From assembly GCA_032622095.1 (NCBI GenBank), contig CP136068.1, forward strand, positions 119,027,509 through 119,091,508: DNA of 64,000 nt, read 5' to 3'. Each line of letters opens with the position of its first letter. Positions within the stretch are counted from its first letter, which is position 1. A program made the translations under genes and the position numbers. Source of the stretch: Siphonodentalium dalli. Lineage: Eukaryota; Mollusca; Scaphopoda; Gadilida; Siphonodentaliidae. This document shows, in pieces, positions 31,390 through 42,872 of the stretch. The notes beneath the pieces were generated by a model that searched no databases, was not told the DNA's origin, and saw nothing but the letters and a program-made list of their open reading frames with translations.

Positions 31390-33540
31390 TGTTTATACCA
31401 TAATTATTATTCATTGGTCGCTTTGTAAATGTATCTACTTGTATTGCTACTCTGTTGATGACTTAAAATGTATGCGCACCGAGTGACCCAAATATTTTAA
31501 GCTATCAGGAATGTGGGTCACGCGTAGCAATACATACTTCTAGGAAATTCGGTGATCCGCCACTTTCTAGGGCATCAGTCAGCTGATATGAATACACATT
31601 CAGATTTCCCTCATTGCAGATAACATTAACAATCTACGTTGTTGTAAAAGTGTAAGCCGTCGTTCGCTTTAAACACGGAAGGCAGACGAATTTAACACGT
31701 GTGTCTGTTTGTTTACATTTTTAACAGCTGTCGCCGATCTAGATAAAACGTGTACTTTGTCGGTACAGCTATCATAAAACATCATTAAACTAACTTTAAT
31801 TGACAAGTACACACTTTATATGGAATTGGATATTATATATCTCTGTGTTCAGACAACTTATCGCATTTCAGAGTGTTTTGAGTCGGAAAAATTGTGTATT
31901 TACTTCGCGAAGCGGGCGTGACGAAAACTTGGGTTAAATTTCGACAGCGAGGCCGCCAGAGGTCAACTGCCGCGTCGTTCTACTGTGGGTATAAATGCTT
32001 AACCCATAAAGTGCCATTGAAACATTCACACAACAGTAGAAATTTATACCAATAGTAGGAATCTTTAGACCCGCAGTAGGGTGTAAAGATGAAATAATTT
32101 ACAAAATAGGTGTTATATACACAATAGCATAGCCAATTATGGTATAAAAATATATATACGATACTGATTAGCTTCTTATGTGTGCGTTTTAAATAATATT
32201 GGTGTGTGTATATACTGCATTTACAGTGTATTTATATTTCATATCAATTTGACTCCTTGCATGGTATTGACAAATTGTTATGTCTAAATAAGTGCTGATA
32301 TCAGTGGAAGTGTTCTCCACGGCAAGTATATATGCGATACATATATAACAATATATGTGTATTAATTTTCGAGTCTGGTTGATACCGCAAGAGTGATGGC
32401 TATTTTTAATTTTACACACACATGAAATATATGGATATTCATTTTCGAATCAAGTCTATAACGCGAGTGATGACTATATTTTAATTTTACATACAAAAGT
32501 CCTATTTTAATGGATAGACAGTTTTTGTTTGTATTATATATATGTTGGTATTACACGTGTATAATATTTAGCAGTGTGAATTCCAATTGATCAATATTCG
32601 TACTTTATATGTACCACAAATGATGATTATTTTTTAATTGATATACACAAAAAAAACATATTTCACTGCATTTACATCAGTTTCTGTTGGTATTTTAAAT
32701 TAGAAATGTATACAGTATCTTGATATTATATGTGTTTTATATTTAGCATCAGGTTGTAGCCAATCGATCAATATTAGCATTTTATATGTACAATGTCGAT
32801 CTACATAATAATAATAATAATGTCGGTCATATATTAAGTGTAATATGCTCAGAATGATAAAAACATTTTCACTTGTACACATTATGGTTCATATACTTTC
32901 CTAACTGTTACTCGGAATGTTATTGAAGTTATATTGCGCATTTGTTTGTGTATGTGTACATATTTAAACATGGATTCATTGATGCCGGTTAATTTCGAAT
33001 AATTATAAATTTCTAAGTAATTTTTTAGAATAGAACAGAATAAACTTTGCTACTTTGGCCTTACACTATCAAGTTGCATTTCACATGATCTCATTTCTGG
33101 TCGCGATTTCGACAATTGATACAGCACATACATAATTGGTCTACATGCAATGTGGATTTCGCTCATAAAGATGTACTTTTAAAAATATTATTTTGCCACC
33201 ATTTAGTTTGCATATATTATAAAATATGCTTGCTGCAAACAATTTGTTTTTATATGTAAAAATAAGCTCTATAATTTTACCATCTTGTTTTAGTGCACAA
33301 TTAATACATTATATTACGTTTCGAATTTTGTAACGACTTGGTCCTCTCGCCTTTGTAGCCGCCACAAGTGGTCTTGAATAGGTTACCATCGAACATATAT
33401 ACGACCTTCCGTGGGAAACATTAGCGAGTCTACTTTGTCACTTTGAATCGACTTTGTTGCTGGATTTGAATAAGCTAATTGTCTCAGTGCCTGATGCCAT
33501 TTGAGGCAAGTGCCTGATGACATTTTGAGCTGAATTCGAA
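31390..33540. other. AT-rich interior of the 27950-37135 unit
   Basis: No exon or ORF of note. Contains duplicated CAATATTCGTACTTTATATG / CAATATTAGCATTTTATATG phrases (32590, 32771) and a TAA trinucleotide run at 32806-32821. Confidence 0.4.
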
Positions 33541-33544
33541 ACCA

Positions 33545-34065
33545 CGCATATAACAATTTCAACGCCCTACGGGCAATTTTGATTCCACTCGGGCAAATTT
33601 GATGTTCTTACGGACTATTGACGCCCTCCGGGCAATTTTGATGTCTTTTTGGCAAAATCAACGACATACGATGAATTTTGATGCCATTCGGGCAAATTTT
33701 ATGTCCTACGGACTATTGACGCCCTCCGGGCAATTTTGATGCCTTTTGGCAAAATCGACGACATACGGTGAATTTTGATGCCATTCGGGCAAATTTGATA
33801 TCCTACAGACTATGCCCTCCAGGCAGTTTTGATGCCATTCTGGCAATTTTGATGCCATTTGGGCAACTTTGATGCCTTTCTCGGGCAATTTGACACCATT
33901 GGTGTAATTTTGACACCATTCGGAAAATTTCGACACCATTCAGAAAATTTTGACGCCAATTCAGGCAATTTTTACACGATTTGGACAATTTCGACTCCAT
34001 TCAGACAATTATGACAACATTCGCGCAGTTTTTACGCTATTCAAATTTTGAAACATTCTGGATTT
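33545..34065. repeat. Degenerate 20-21-bp minisatellite with higher-order pattern
   Basis: Unit approximately TTTTGATGCCATTCGGGCAA, over 20 copies. A block containing CTACGGACTATTGACGCCCT and CAAAATCGACGACATACGGT repeats at about 33610 and 33705, showing a higher-order period near 100 bp. The minus-strand reading (LPEWHQN repeated) arises because many units are 21 bp; it has no independent support as protein. Confidence 0.85.
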
Positions 34066-35120
34066 CACGCATTCAAATAATTTTCATGTCATTTCGCCAC
34101 AACTTTGATATTATTTCAATATTGAAATATTTTTTGACAGAATTCATTTGAGGTTATTTGGAGAGCTAATTTAAGGTATGCCATTTGGCACCTTTTATAT
34201 AGTCTTTTATACATGTGACACGTTAGATATCCATTGTCATACAGAGTATAGACTAGTTATTAACCATACAACTCAATGTCTATAAGTGTGCATGTAGTCA
34301 CGAATTTAACGACTCATAAGTTTTATGTTGAAATGTTATAATTATGGCATTTTCAACACTTAAAAGAGATCACATATTCGACAGCACTATATATCAGGAT
34401 ATTCCATTTTGATTTAAATTTTATCGGATTCTGATATCCGAGACATGTGGCTCCAGGTCTAATTTACATCAATAATTCGAAAGTCTTGTACGAAATATTG
34501 AATTCGACATTTTAACTTGAGCCTTTAGCCTACTTTCGTACACAACGCCACTTCGTGCTATACCTTTTACATCATGAACGTTGTCTATATAAATAAGATC
34601 CTATATGACTTCTATATATCAACATTTAAATGGTTGTTTTCTCAAGTTCCATTAGTTGCATGTTATATATAACACGTTATTTGAATAATTTAGTAATTAT
34701 CTTCTGGGAAGACATTATAATTACGATAAAGGTCGTTTTATAGTTGAAATGAATTGTCAGAAGTCACTTTTGTCAAGAAACAATTTGTTGAAAATGTTTT
34801 AGATCAACCATTTATAGTAATCAATTTATGAGCAGAGTTATAGATGGTTCACTTGACTTAAAAAATTTATAACTTTAACGTGACTAGTTAAATATAGCTG
34901 TGTTGACAACATACAAGTATGCATACATTTATTGATATAATATGCTGGTTTAAATGTTGGATTATCCAGTACAATGATATTTCCATTTCCCCATGTTTTT
35001 TCCCACTCATGAAATTGATGTATACACTCATCATAGAGTTTGCTGCATTATAACTACATGTAAGTAGTTTCAGTAATATTAGTTATTACCTAATATTTCA
35101 ATCCGGGGGGGGGGGGTATT
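34066..35120. other. Unassigned AT-rich interval
   Basis: No coding, RNA or repeat feature recognised. Confidence 0.4.
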
Positions 35121-35130
35121 GTAGTTGGGT

Positions 35131-35525
35131 ATGGTGTTGGTAATACATGTGTGATCGGGGATGACTTACCCAGAGGTGGGTTAGCTTCCCTTGTTTAGTC
35201 ACCCTGGGCCGGAAATTCCTTGCGATGAGCTTGGGGGGTCTATTCTGAGATGTTCACACATTTATTTCTGTCACTACGATTCCACAATTATTATTGTGTA
35301 ATTATTTGTATGTACATGTAGTTCGGTATGGTGTTGGTAATACATGTGTGATCGGGGATGACTTACCCACAGAGGTGGGTTTGCTTCCCTTGTTTAGTCA
35401 CCCTGGGCCTGCCTGGGCCGGAAATTCCTTGCGAGGAGACTTGGGGGGTCTATTCTGAGATGTTCACACATTTATTTCTGTCACTACAATTCTACAATTA
35501 TTATTGTGTAAATATTTGTATATAA
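35131..35525 (+). repeat. 197-bp tandem duplication
   Basis: ATGGTGTTGGTAATACATGT starts at 35131 and again at 35328; the copies share GATGACTTACCCA, TTTAGTCACCCTGGGCC and TATTCTGAGATGTTCACACA with small indels. Preceded by a G run (35105-35116). Confidence 0.9.
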
Positions 35526-35934
35526 TTGAGAAATTGCTAATATATATATAACGAAGAATAACTACCGGTACAAAAATTATCACATCAGTAATCATATTTT
35601 CACCATCGCAACCAAAATATGTTTTAGAAATCACCTGTATCTATACATACATCTGGTAAATAGGTGTGCCTTTGTCATGCTGAGTATATATATTCTGGTT
35701 GAGATATTATTATTGTTATAATTTAGTTTATATCTTGGCTTTGCTATATATTAACAGAGCTTACTTGAGACACACGCATGTTGTATACATAATCATGACG
35801 GGACTGTAAGGTTGGCATACATGTATACACAATTAAGACATCTCTTTTGTATAATAACCACTGCATGGACTATACGGAGAGCATATGTACAACTGAGACT
35901 TCTCTTTCTTTATTTTTGGCCGACTTCGGTTTGG

Positions 35935-36955
35935 CCTGTTTAGCCAAAAATTTAATATAAATTGAATGGTATACATGTACATGTATATGTTATACTTTTC
36001 CAATTCTCTTCTATTATTGTATACTTTGAAATATTGATACTATTTACTGTAAACCAATTAACTGAAAAATAATAGTACATGTATTGAGATTTTGTAATAA
36101 TTTATAATTATTAATATGTTATATAAACATGTGTATATTGGGGAGCTAGTAGTTACCCTCCCCAATATATTTCGGCAAATAAAAAAAAATATATAAATCT
36201 ATCACATTGAAAGAGTTCTCCATTGGGAAAATTGGTAACTTTTAAGATTTAATTTTCTCGGAGTAACTATTCATCATCTATATTTGACTTCACTCTTAAA
36301 AAAATTTGTTTCCTAATTCATTGGATCGCTCGATCAATAGTCCGTGGACTATCTTTTAATAGCAACAATATTTGAATTTGTTCTACAAATAAAGAAATTA
36401 TGCCATGATCTTGGCTGTTTAACATGCCTTCGCCTATAAATGTCTTTGTATCCCAATAAATAATTAATATGGCCTAATTCATTCTTCATTCATGCACCAC
36501 AACAGTGACAACATGCATGCCACACAATAGCCTTCAATTAATTTCCACGCATTGAGTTGTTCTCTTCCTTACCATTGGTCGACATGCAGACGCGTTTATT
36601 TCATATTTGAATTGACTTTTACTACCAACCGATCGAAACTCAGTTCGACGTACATGTATCGATAACTTTATTTTTCCCCGCCCACCCCATATAACTTAGG
36701 ATTTTAATCCAATTATTTCTCTCCTAATAGATACTACAGGGCCCTGTTTAGCCAAAAATGTAATATAAATTGAATGGTATACATGTACATGTTATACTTT
36801 TCCTATTCTCTTCTATTATTGTATTCTCATACTTTGAAATATAATATGTGTATATTGGTGAGCTAGTAGTTACGCTCCCCAATATATTTCGGCAAATAAA
36901 TATATATAAATCTATCACATTGAAAGAGTTCTCCATTGGAAAAATTTGGTCTCGT
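35935..36955 (+). repeat. A-B-A' duplication block
   Basis: Block A (35935-36240: TTTAGCCAAAAATTTAATAT ... CACATTGAAAGAGTTCTCCA) recurs as A' at 36747-36955. Between them lies the 450-bp block B (36225-36680), which also occurs at 29132-29605. Confidence 0.85.
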
Positions 36956-37160
36956 TATCAACATTGGCCCAATGTTGGGCCAACGGTCTGTATGTCATCC
37001 AACATTGGGACAACGTTGGCCCAATGTTGACCGGGTGAGCAAAATTATGTTGGCCTAATGTCGGTTGCCACTGTTGGCCCAACCATTCAGAGGTGGTAGT
37101 GCCAACGTTGGCCCAACCATGTCATGCTATCTGGGTATAGCATGCAAAGTCGGTAAACAT

Positions 37161-37382
37161 GGCGTCATCTCCATCAGATGTGTTGTCCGTAACAGATTCT
37201 TTTGACTCTCCTATGGCAGTTTTGATGCCGTTGCAAAACTGAAACGCATATACCAAATATTGGAACGCGACAGCAAGAAAGAAAGAATGTTAAGCACCAT
37301 GTTTCCAAACCGACAATCGAAAGAAGGGTTAATTATGTGTTACAGTATGCATAAAATTAACAAGTGCACCGCTGGGCGGAGG
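37161..37382 (+). pseudogene. Unidentified coding-like fragment with one frameshift
   Basis: ATG in good context (AAACATGGCG) opens MASSPSDVLSVTDSF; after a frame change near 37212 the reading continues with SFDAVAKLKRIYQILERDSK and about 35 more codons to a TAA. A GAG|GTAACG donor-like site sits at its end. Charged, coiled-coil-like composition. No family recognised; could be a broken first exon or a chance reading. Confidence 0.3.
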
Positions 37383-37559
37383 TAACGCCCCCGACTGTAC
37401 AATCAGAGAGGATTTATCTTATTTTTGTGCAAATACTTATTAAATGGCACTTTGTAAAGTGATGTTATTCATGAGTATTTAGTATAAAAATGCCACATGT
37501 TGTTCTATATTAGCTTAAAATTTGGTCTGGTGCCACAAAAATAGAAGGAAAACTGAATT

Positions 37560-37970
37560 TTCTAAAAACAAAACTGAATTTTTTAAGTCGAAAAAGGGTC
37601 ATAACTCTCACAAAAATTATCCGATTGAACTGAAATTTTACCTTGACCTGTATTACGATATTGGTAATACATAAAAAAACGGGTTTTGCAAATAAACAAT
37701 CCAAAATCAAGTTATCATCTGGAAACAAAAAAAAGTAACAGAAAACCTGAATTTTCTAAGTCCAAAAAGGGGCGTAACTCTGGAAAAAATGGGCGGACGA
37801 AACCACGGCTATGGGGAAATCTTGTCCCCCCGGCTGGTCTATTGGCATACCAAAGATCAACTGAATTGAGTTAGCGAAACCAATGTTATGAGTTGAAACG
37901 TTCATACGGACGGACGGACGGAGGGCTCCACTATATACCCCCAAATCTCCATCGGAGATCGGGGGCATAA
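37560..37970 (+). repeat. Dispersed two-unit repeat with terminal hairpin
   Basis: Two units share TCGAAAAAGGGTCATAACTC / TCCAAAAAGGGGCGTAACTC (37577, 37751). The repeat ends with GGACGGACGGACGG and the hairpin CCCCAAATCTCCATCGGAGA...GGGG. The same general plan as the repeats before exon 1 of the phosphatase gene. Confidence 0.7.
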
Positions 37971-38059
37971 TAAAGCATTCGATAGTTATAGTCTTTCCAT
38001 GTCGGAGAGATACAACCACGAGATGCATGACTTTTTTCACACAATTTTTTTTTGCGGCA

Positions 38060-38210
38060 GATTAGAGAAACAGGCTATTCTGCTGCTAGCTGCAGAATAA
38101 TGGGATTATATTTTATCTTATTGTGCAGCTAGAGTAGCAGCATAATAGCCATATCATTGGCATTAGGCTGTTCTGCCGCTAGCGGTAGAATAATATTCGG
38201 ACCTTATATT
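38060..38210. repeat. Paired small hairpins
   Basis: CAGGCTATTCTGCTGCTAGC and TTAGGCTGTTCTGCCGCTAG repeats flank an inverse copy (GCTAGAGTAGCAGCATAATA). Confidence 0.5.
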
Positions 38211-38287
38211 AATGTGGCTAGGCCTAGCCTCGGCCTAATTTACATGTATTATCATTTTTGATAAACTCCTGTCCTGATTCCTGTGCG

Positions 38288-38942
38288 GCAATCTCACACG
38301 ACTTCCCTGTCGAGAAAATTTGGGGCTGAAGTTTGTTAGAATGTACCGCCCTACTCCCCCAAGCCCGGGCACACACCCTGCCAAGTTTATTTCCTATATA
38401 AGTTTTCTTGAAATATGTCTCTGTGGTGTGATTCTTTTGGTGTGCCCGTTATTTAGTAAAGGTGATTTTTTACTAAATAACGTACTGGTATGTTAGAGTT
38501 ATATTTCTTTGAAAAACTAACATTGGGCGACGACGGGGAAGTTGTATACATGTATATTAGTCCGTAAACCTGATGTTAATTATCAGAGCAAAGCGTCTAG
38601 CTCTGTTTGAATAGTTGGGTCCACCAACTAATATTGATATTGCCTCCTGTGCTTTGTCTTTCGGCAATCTCATACGACTTCCCCATCAAGAAAATTTTGG
38701 GCTGAAGTTTGTTAGAATGTACCGCCCACCTACCCCAGCCCACCCACCCTGCCAAGTTGATTTCCTATAATATTCTTGAAATGTGTCTCTCTGTGGTGAC
38801 ACTGATTCTTTCGGTATGTCCGTTATTTAGTAAAGGTCATTTTTTACTAAGTAAATAACGGGTATGTTTGAGTTAGATTTCTTTGAAAAACTCAAAACAT
38901 TGGGCGACAAATTTTCTCGACAGGGAAGTCATATGATATTGC
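38288..38942. mobile_element. 655-bp element with 34-bp TIRs and internal duplication
   Basis: GCAATCTCACACGACTTCCC at the left matches the inverse of the right end (GGGAAGTCATATGATATTGC), extending through CGAGAAAATTT. Inside, about 250 bp is duplicated in direct orientation (38290-38540, 38670-38915), each half with its own TTATTTAGTAAA...TTTACTAAATAA hairpin. No ORF. Confidence 0.65.
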
Positions 38943-39479
38943 CATTTCAAAGTGGGTGTAGGCCTATAGGTCCCAATTCGAAATTTCATCAAATTCATGA
39001 TTTAACTTAAGCGACATGTTAGTCGAAAATCTACGGGATACTAAAGATATCCCTTCAATTTTGGACTAGCGAAGTTACTTTGGCCCGCAGGGGTAACTTT
39101 GGCCAAAAAACTAAAAAGTGTTCTCAAACCGTGATACAATTAACAGTATACTCCAATTCTGAGAGTACACATCTTATTAACTTTATTCCAGTATTTATTT
39201 ACCAAGAAAAATGTTTTCTGAAGAAATTTGAGACAAAATGGATTCCAGGTAAGCTAAAATTCTAGATGTAATCAAGTATTTCATAAGCGCTAAAAATAGA
39301 ACCTTCCCAAAATCCTTATGGTGGGGTCCTAAGACACAAGGCTGGGGGGGGGGGGGATGGGGTCCCGAGGCAAGATCGTTTTTTTTCAAATCCAAATTAT
39401 TCACATTTTATTACTTCTGAGCATTGTTATGACATTAACAGCTGCATAAAGATTTGCACCAAAAAAAAATCACCAATGA

Positions 39480-40375
39480 AAGTGTCAATGACACTGTAGC
39501 TCAACTTGGAAAGGGAATAATTTAATGTGTTACTGTCGATGGAGTGATTAGGAATGTGGAAAGTTGAATGTCTAATACTAGTTTATCAACATGAAGAGAT
39601 ATATATATACATGTATATAAAAGTTAAATCTAAGATGGTTGCTGGCGGCTATGTTTTCCAACAATTCAAAAACATTTGATAGCTTTAGTCATGCAAAGAG
39701 TAGAATCCAAGATGACCACTGGCAGCCATGTTTTAATGCCGAATAACCCCAAAATGACTCGTTCCCATCTACATGTCAATGTCAAAAGTCAAGACAAATT
39801 TCATAATGATCCGACCAAAGGTACGACCTGTAGCCCATTTATACCAAAGGATTTAGTCATGCAAAGAGTAAAATCCAAGATGGCTGCTGGCAGCCATGTT
39901 TTTGGCCGAATGACCCCAAAATTACTCGTTCCCATCTACATGTCAATATTAACATCCATGACAAATTTCATGATGATCAGATGAACAGTACGACATGTAG
40001 CCCGTGCTAATGGATTGAATTTTGAAATCGTTCCCATCTACATTCCAATTTCAACAGCCATGACAAATTTTATGATGATCAGACTAAAGGTACGACCTGT
40101 AGCCCGTGCTAAAGGATTTAGTCATAAAAAGAGTAAAATCTAAGATGGCTGCCGGCGGCCATGTTTTTTTGGCCGAATGACCCCAAAATTACTCGTTCCC
40201 ATCTACATGTCAATATTAACATCCATGACAAATTTCATAATAATCGGACCAAAGGTATGAACTGTAGCCCGTGCTAAAGGAAATTGTTGACGAATCACGC
40301 ACACACATACCCGGTACACACATACACGACGGATACCAAGCCATGGCAATAGCTCAAAAGTAAAGTTGAGGCCAA
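39480..40375 (+). repeat. Dispersed bivalve-type repeat, uninterrupted copy
   Basis: Starts AGTGTCAATGACACTGTAGC and continues with four units of CCAAGATGGCTGCTGGCAGC plus CTCGTTCCCATCTACATGTC (about 39700, 39870, 40025, 40140), ending near AAAGTTGAGGCC. Gives the empty-site comparison for the hAT insertion at 15355. The 102-codon plus-strand ORF inside is a translation of the repeat. Confidence 0.75.
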
Positions 40376-40388
40376 AAAGAAAAATACG

Positions 40389-42075
40389 TTTGTTTCCGCT
40401 AACCCGACCGACCCTATTTTAAACCGCCGACCCTAAACTTTTTATTGCCATTGCAAAAAACAAAAAAAATTGGACCAAAAAAAAACAAACAAACAAAAAT
40501 TTTGATTTCAAATTTTTTTTTTTTTTAATTTAGGTCCCAATTCATATCATAACAAGATGCAAAACATTTATATATTTATATATATTGACATAAGAAATTT
40601 AAGTTTACAAAAAGATTTAAGTTTAACAGTTGGAATCATACTGTAAAGTATGTTTGGCTTTATCTAGCTTTCATCTGTGAAAACTTCAAATAATTTGAGT
40701 TCAGGTACGGTATGTTATCATTCAGCGTTCAGACTTCAGTATTTCAATCAATTACACAGCACAGGAACATTAACAATTTGATCAAATCAACCTGGTTATC
40801 AAGTGGGATCTCATAATACCAAATGAAAAATTAACATAGAGATTAGTACCATATATAGTCATTACTACCTTAATACATGTACATTGTTTCTGTACTACAT
40901 GTACATGTAGGATTTCTGTATTACATGTACATGTAGTATATTATGTACGGTATGTGTCTCACTTGAATTTTATAAAATAGCCTATTTATGAATTAGAGTG
41001 ATGATGGCAAGTCTAATTTCAAACAGGATAAGGCTTCCGATAAGCATAATCCAAAGAACCAAAAGATATCTGACAATAACTTATAAGCATTTCCAATCCA
41101 TACATACAGAGAAGGATCCAGGGCTGTTTTGATACCTGTCACAGGTTTGGGCGCCCAAACTCTGGAGACCCAAATGTCCCCAAATTCCAAGTGGATAGTA
41201 TTTATTCAAGTTGGATTTTCAATATTTTCAAGGAATTTTTCTATAATTCAACAACATGTAATGCAAATCATCAATCTGCAGATGATAGTGTCTATTATAT
41301 AGAGCGTTTATTTGCACAATCAAGTGTCCAGTACAGAATATTTTAACATCCCAATTTATATAGGGACATCCCCAAATACAGAACAGGTGTCCCCAAAAAA
41401 TCTATGGATTCTTCCCTGCATACATATATAAAAAGTTCCAAAGTTATGCTTGAGAAACTTGATAAAATTTACCTCTCTGTAAAATTCAAAATACTGACTC
41501 AAAGAGCCTTAGATTAGCTCTAAATGCAATGGATTTTTAAAAGTTTTCTAGGGGAAGAACCCCCACCATCATCAGGGGGTCACCCTTCTCAAACATTCAT
41601 CCGATCAGGCCTTCAGGTTATGCCTTCGGCATATCATTGCCCAAAAACAGGTGTCGCCAAAAAATACCTAGATCCTTCACTGAATGCGGAGAAGGTGGTG
41701 TTGTGAAGCCATCCTTAAGATATCGGTACAAGACGGTCACTCCAATATGTGAACAGTGCAGTGGTGCTGGACTGACTCCAGTTGTCGCCAGACCATATAG
41801 GAAATATTAGCCATTATTAGGATTATCAAAGACTATCTTAGTATATAGACTAGTATATATGTAAATATTAAAGCATATGTAAGATTGAATTGGAGTTTCT
41901 AGTTCCTCTGTCATCTGGGTTTACCTGATTGGGGCTAAGAAGTGCATAGTTTGGGTTATTGACAAGTATTATACAGTTATTTTTAAAGATACTGAAAAAA
42001 AAAAAGTTAACAACAAAAAAAAAGTTAAGCCTACCTACCTACCCTAATTTTTTTTAGCTCGTTAGCGGAAACAAA
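40389..42075. mobile_element. 1.7-kb element bounded by TTTGTTTCCGCTAAC inverted ends
   Basis: A perfect 15-bp inverse at 40389-40403 and 42061-42075, each followed inward by A/T-rich tracts and ACC(G)ACCCTA-type sequence. Interior includes TACATGTACATGTAG microsatellites (about 40865-40945) and repeat-like CTGGATCC/CAGATCCTTC phrases; no transposase. Confidence 0.6.
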
Positions 42076-42491
42076 GGTATTATTTTTTTAGGCCTGAGCT
42101 AAAAATGGCTGGATGAGTATTCTGAGGTCGGGAAAATGATTTTTCAGCGTATATATTTTTTTATGACTGACCCAATCCCCCCGCCCCTGCGTTCATAGGC
42201 TTTTTTCGAATAGTCGCTTTGTCCATGTTTCTGAGAATATCTTTGAGATTAGCTGAAATTTGCATAATTTGCGTAATTGTTTTGCTTCATGTACTTTGCT
42301 ATTAAACTGATTAAAATTTCAAAATGAAGGGAGGGGGGATTGTTTAGATCTTACAAGAATAGCAGGAATACTGATTACTGTAGTGAAGTGGCAAACATGC
42401 AAGTAACATAAATTGTCACTCTGTGAAATATTTCCAACAACAACGTCATGGCGTGTTGACTTCACAACTTTTATTATTTTAGCAGTTAACC

Positions 42492-42872
42492 ATACCCCGC
42501 TGGACAAAACAAGTGTCCATTGGCAGCGCGGTGTATTTGCCGTTCGGCCGCAGTGTCAGAGTTTGTAACTGCAGTTGAGCACCGCAGCCGAACGGCAAGT
42601 ACACTGCGGCCAAACAGCAAGTTCATTGCGACCGAAAGGCAACTACCCTCGTGGTCGAATGGCATGTACACCGTGGTCAGATTTCTGGTTTGTATTGTCT
42701 TTTTTTAGATTGATGAAAGTACACCGTGGCAACTACACCATGCCGAATGGCAATTACACCGCGGCCCAACTGTAGTTAGCCGGTGGAGCCGCGGTGTAGT
42801 TGCATTTCGGCCGCGGTGGCAAAGCTAACCACACCGCAGTTAAGTGGACACTTGTTTTGTCCAGCAGGGTAT
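42492..42872. mobile_element. 381-bp TIR element with internal CGGCCGC/GCGGTGTA repeats
   Basis: ATACCCCGCTGGACAAAACA...GTGTCCA and its inverse form 29-bp TIRs. The interior is a GC-richer patchwork of CCGTTCGGCCGCAGTGT and CACCGCGGC repeats in both orientations. No ORF with support. Non-autonomous; superfamily unknown. Confidence 0.75.

Larger units (their letters stand above)
27950..37135. mobile_element. Possible 9.2-kb unit with inverted TTGGCCCAA-rich ends
   Basis: The left edge reads CACAGATAGCATGACAATGT then TGGGCCAATGTTGGCAC; the inverse of the right edge reads CCCAGATAGCATGACATGGT then TGGGCCAACGTTGGCAC. Beyond these, both ends are filled with degenerate TTGGCCCAA-type repeats (27950-28330; 36955-37135; also 28490-28520 and 29040-29130). 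No target duplication could be fixed. It may be one large non-autonomous element carrying captured DNA, or two separate small elements in opposite orientation. Confidence 0.4.

Noticed and set aside
33706-34000. LPEWHQN-repeat ORFs as a repeat protein gene
   Set aside because: Explained by the 20-21-bp minisatellite; no start, splice or transcript evidence.
29132-36680. Block B pair as LTRs of a 7.5-kb retrotransposon
   Set aside because: No TG...CA ends, primer site, polypurine tract or pol domain; the second copy is embedded between A and A'.
39676-39984. 102-codon ORF near 39.7 kb
   Set aside because: It translates the dispersed repeat whose units recur at 39.7-40.3 kb; the same phrases appear in other frames at 16 kb and inverted at 62.8 kb.
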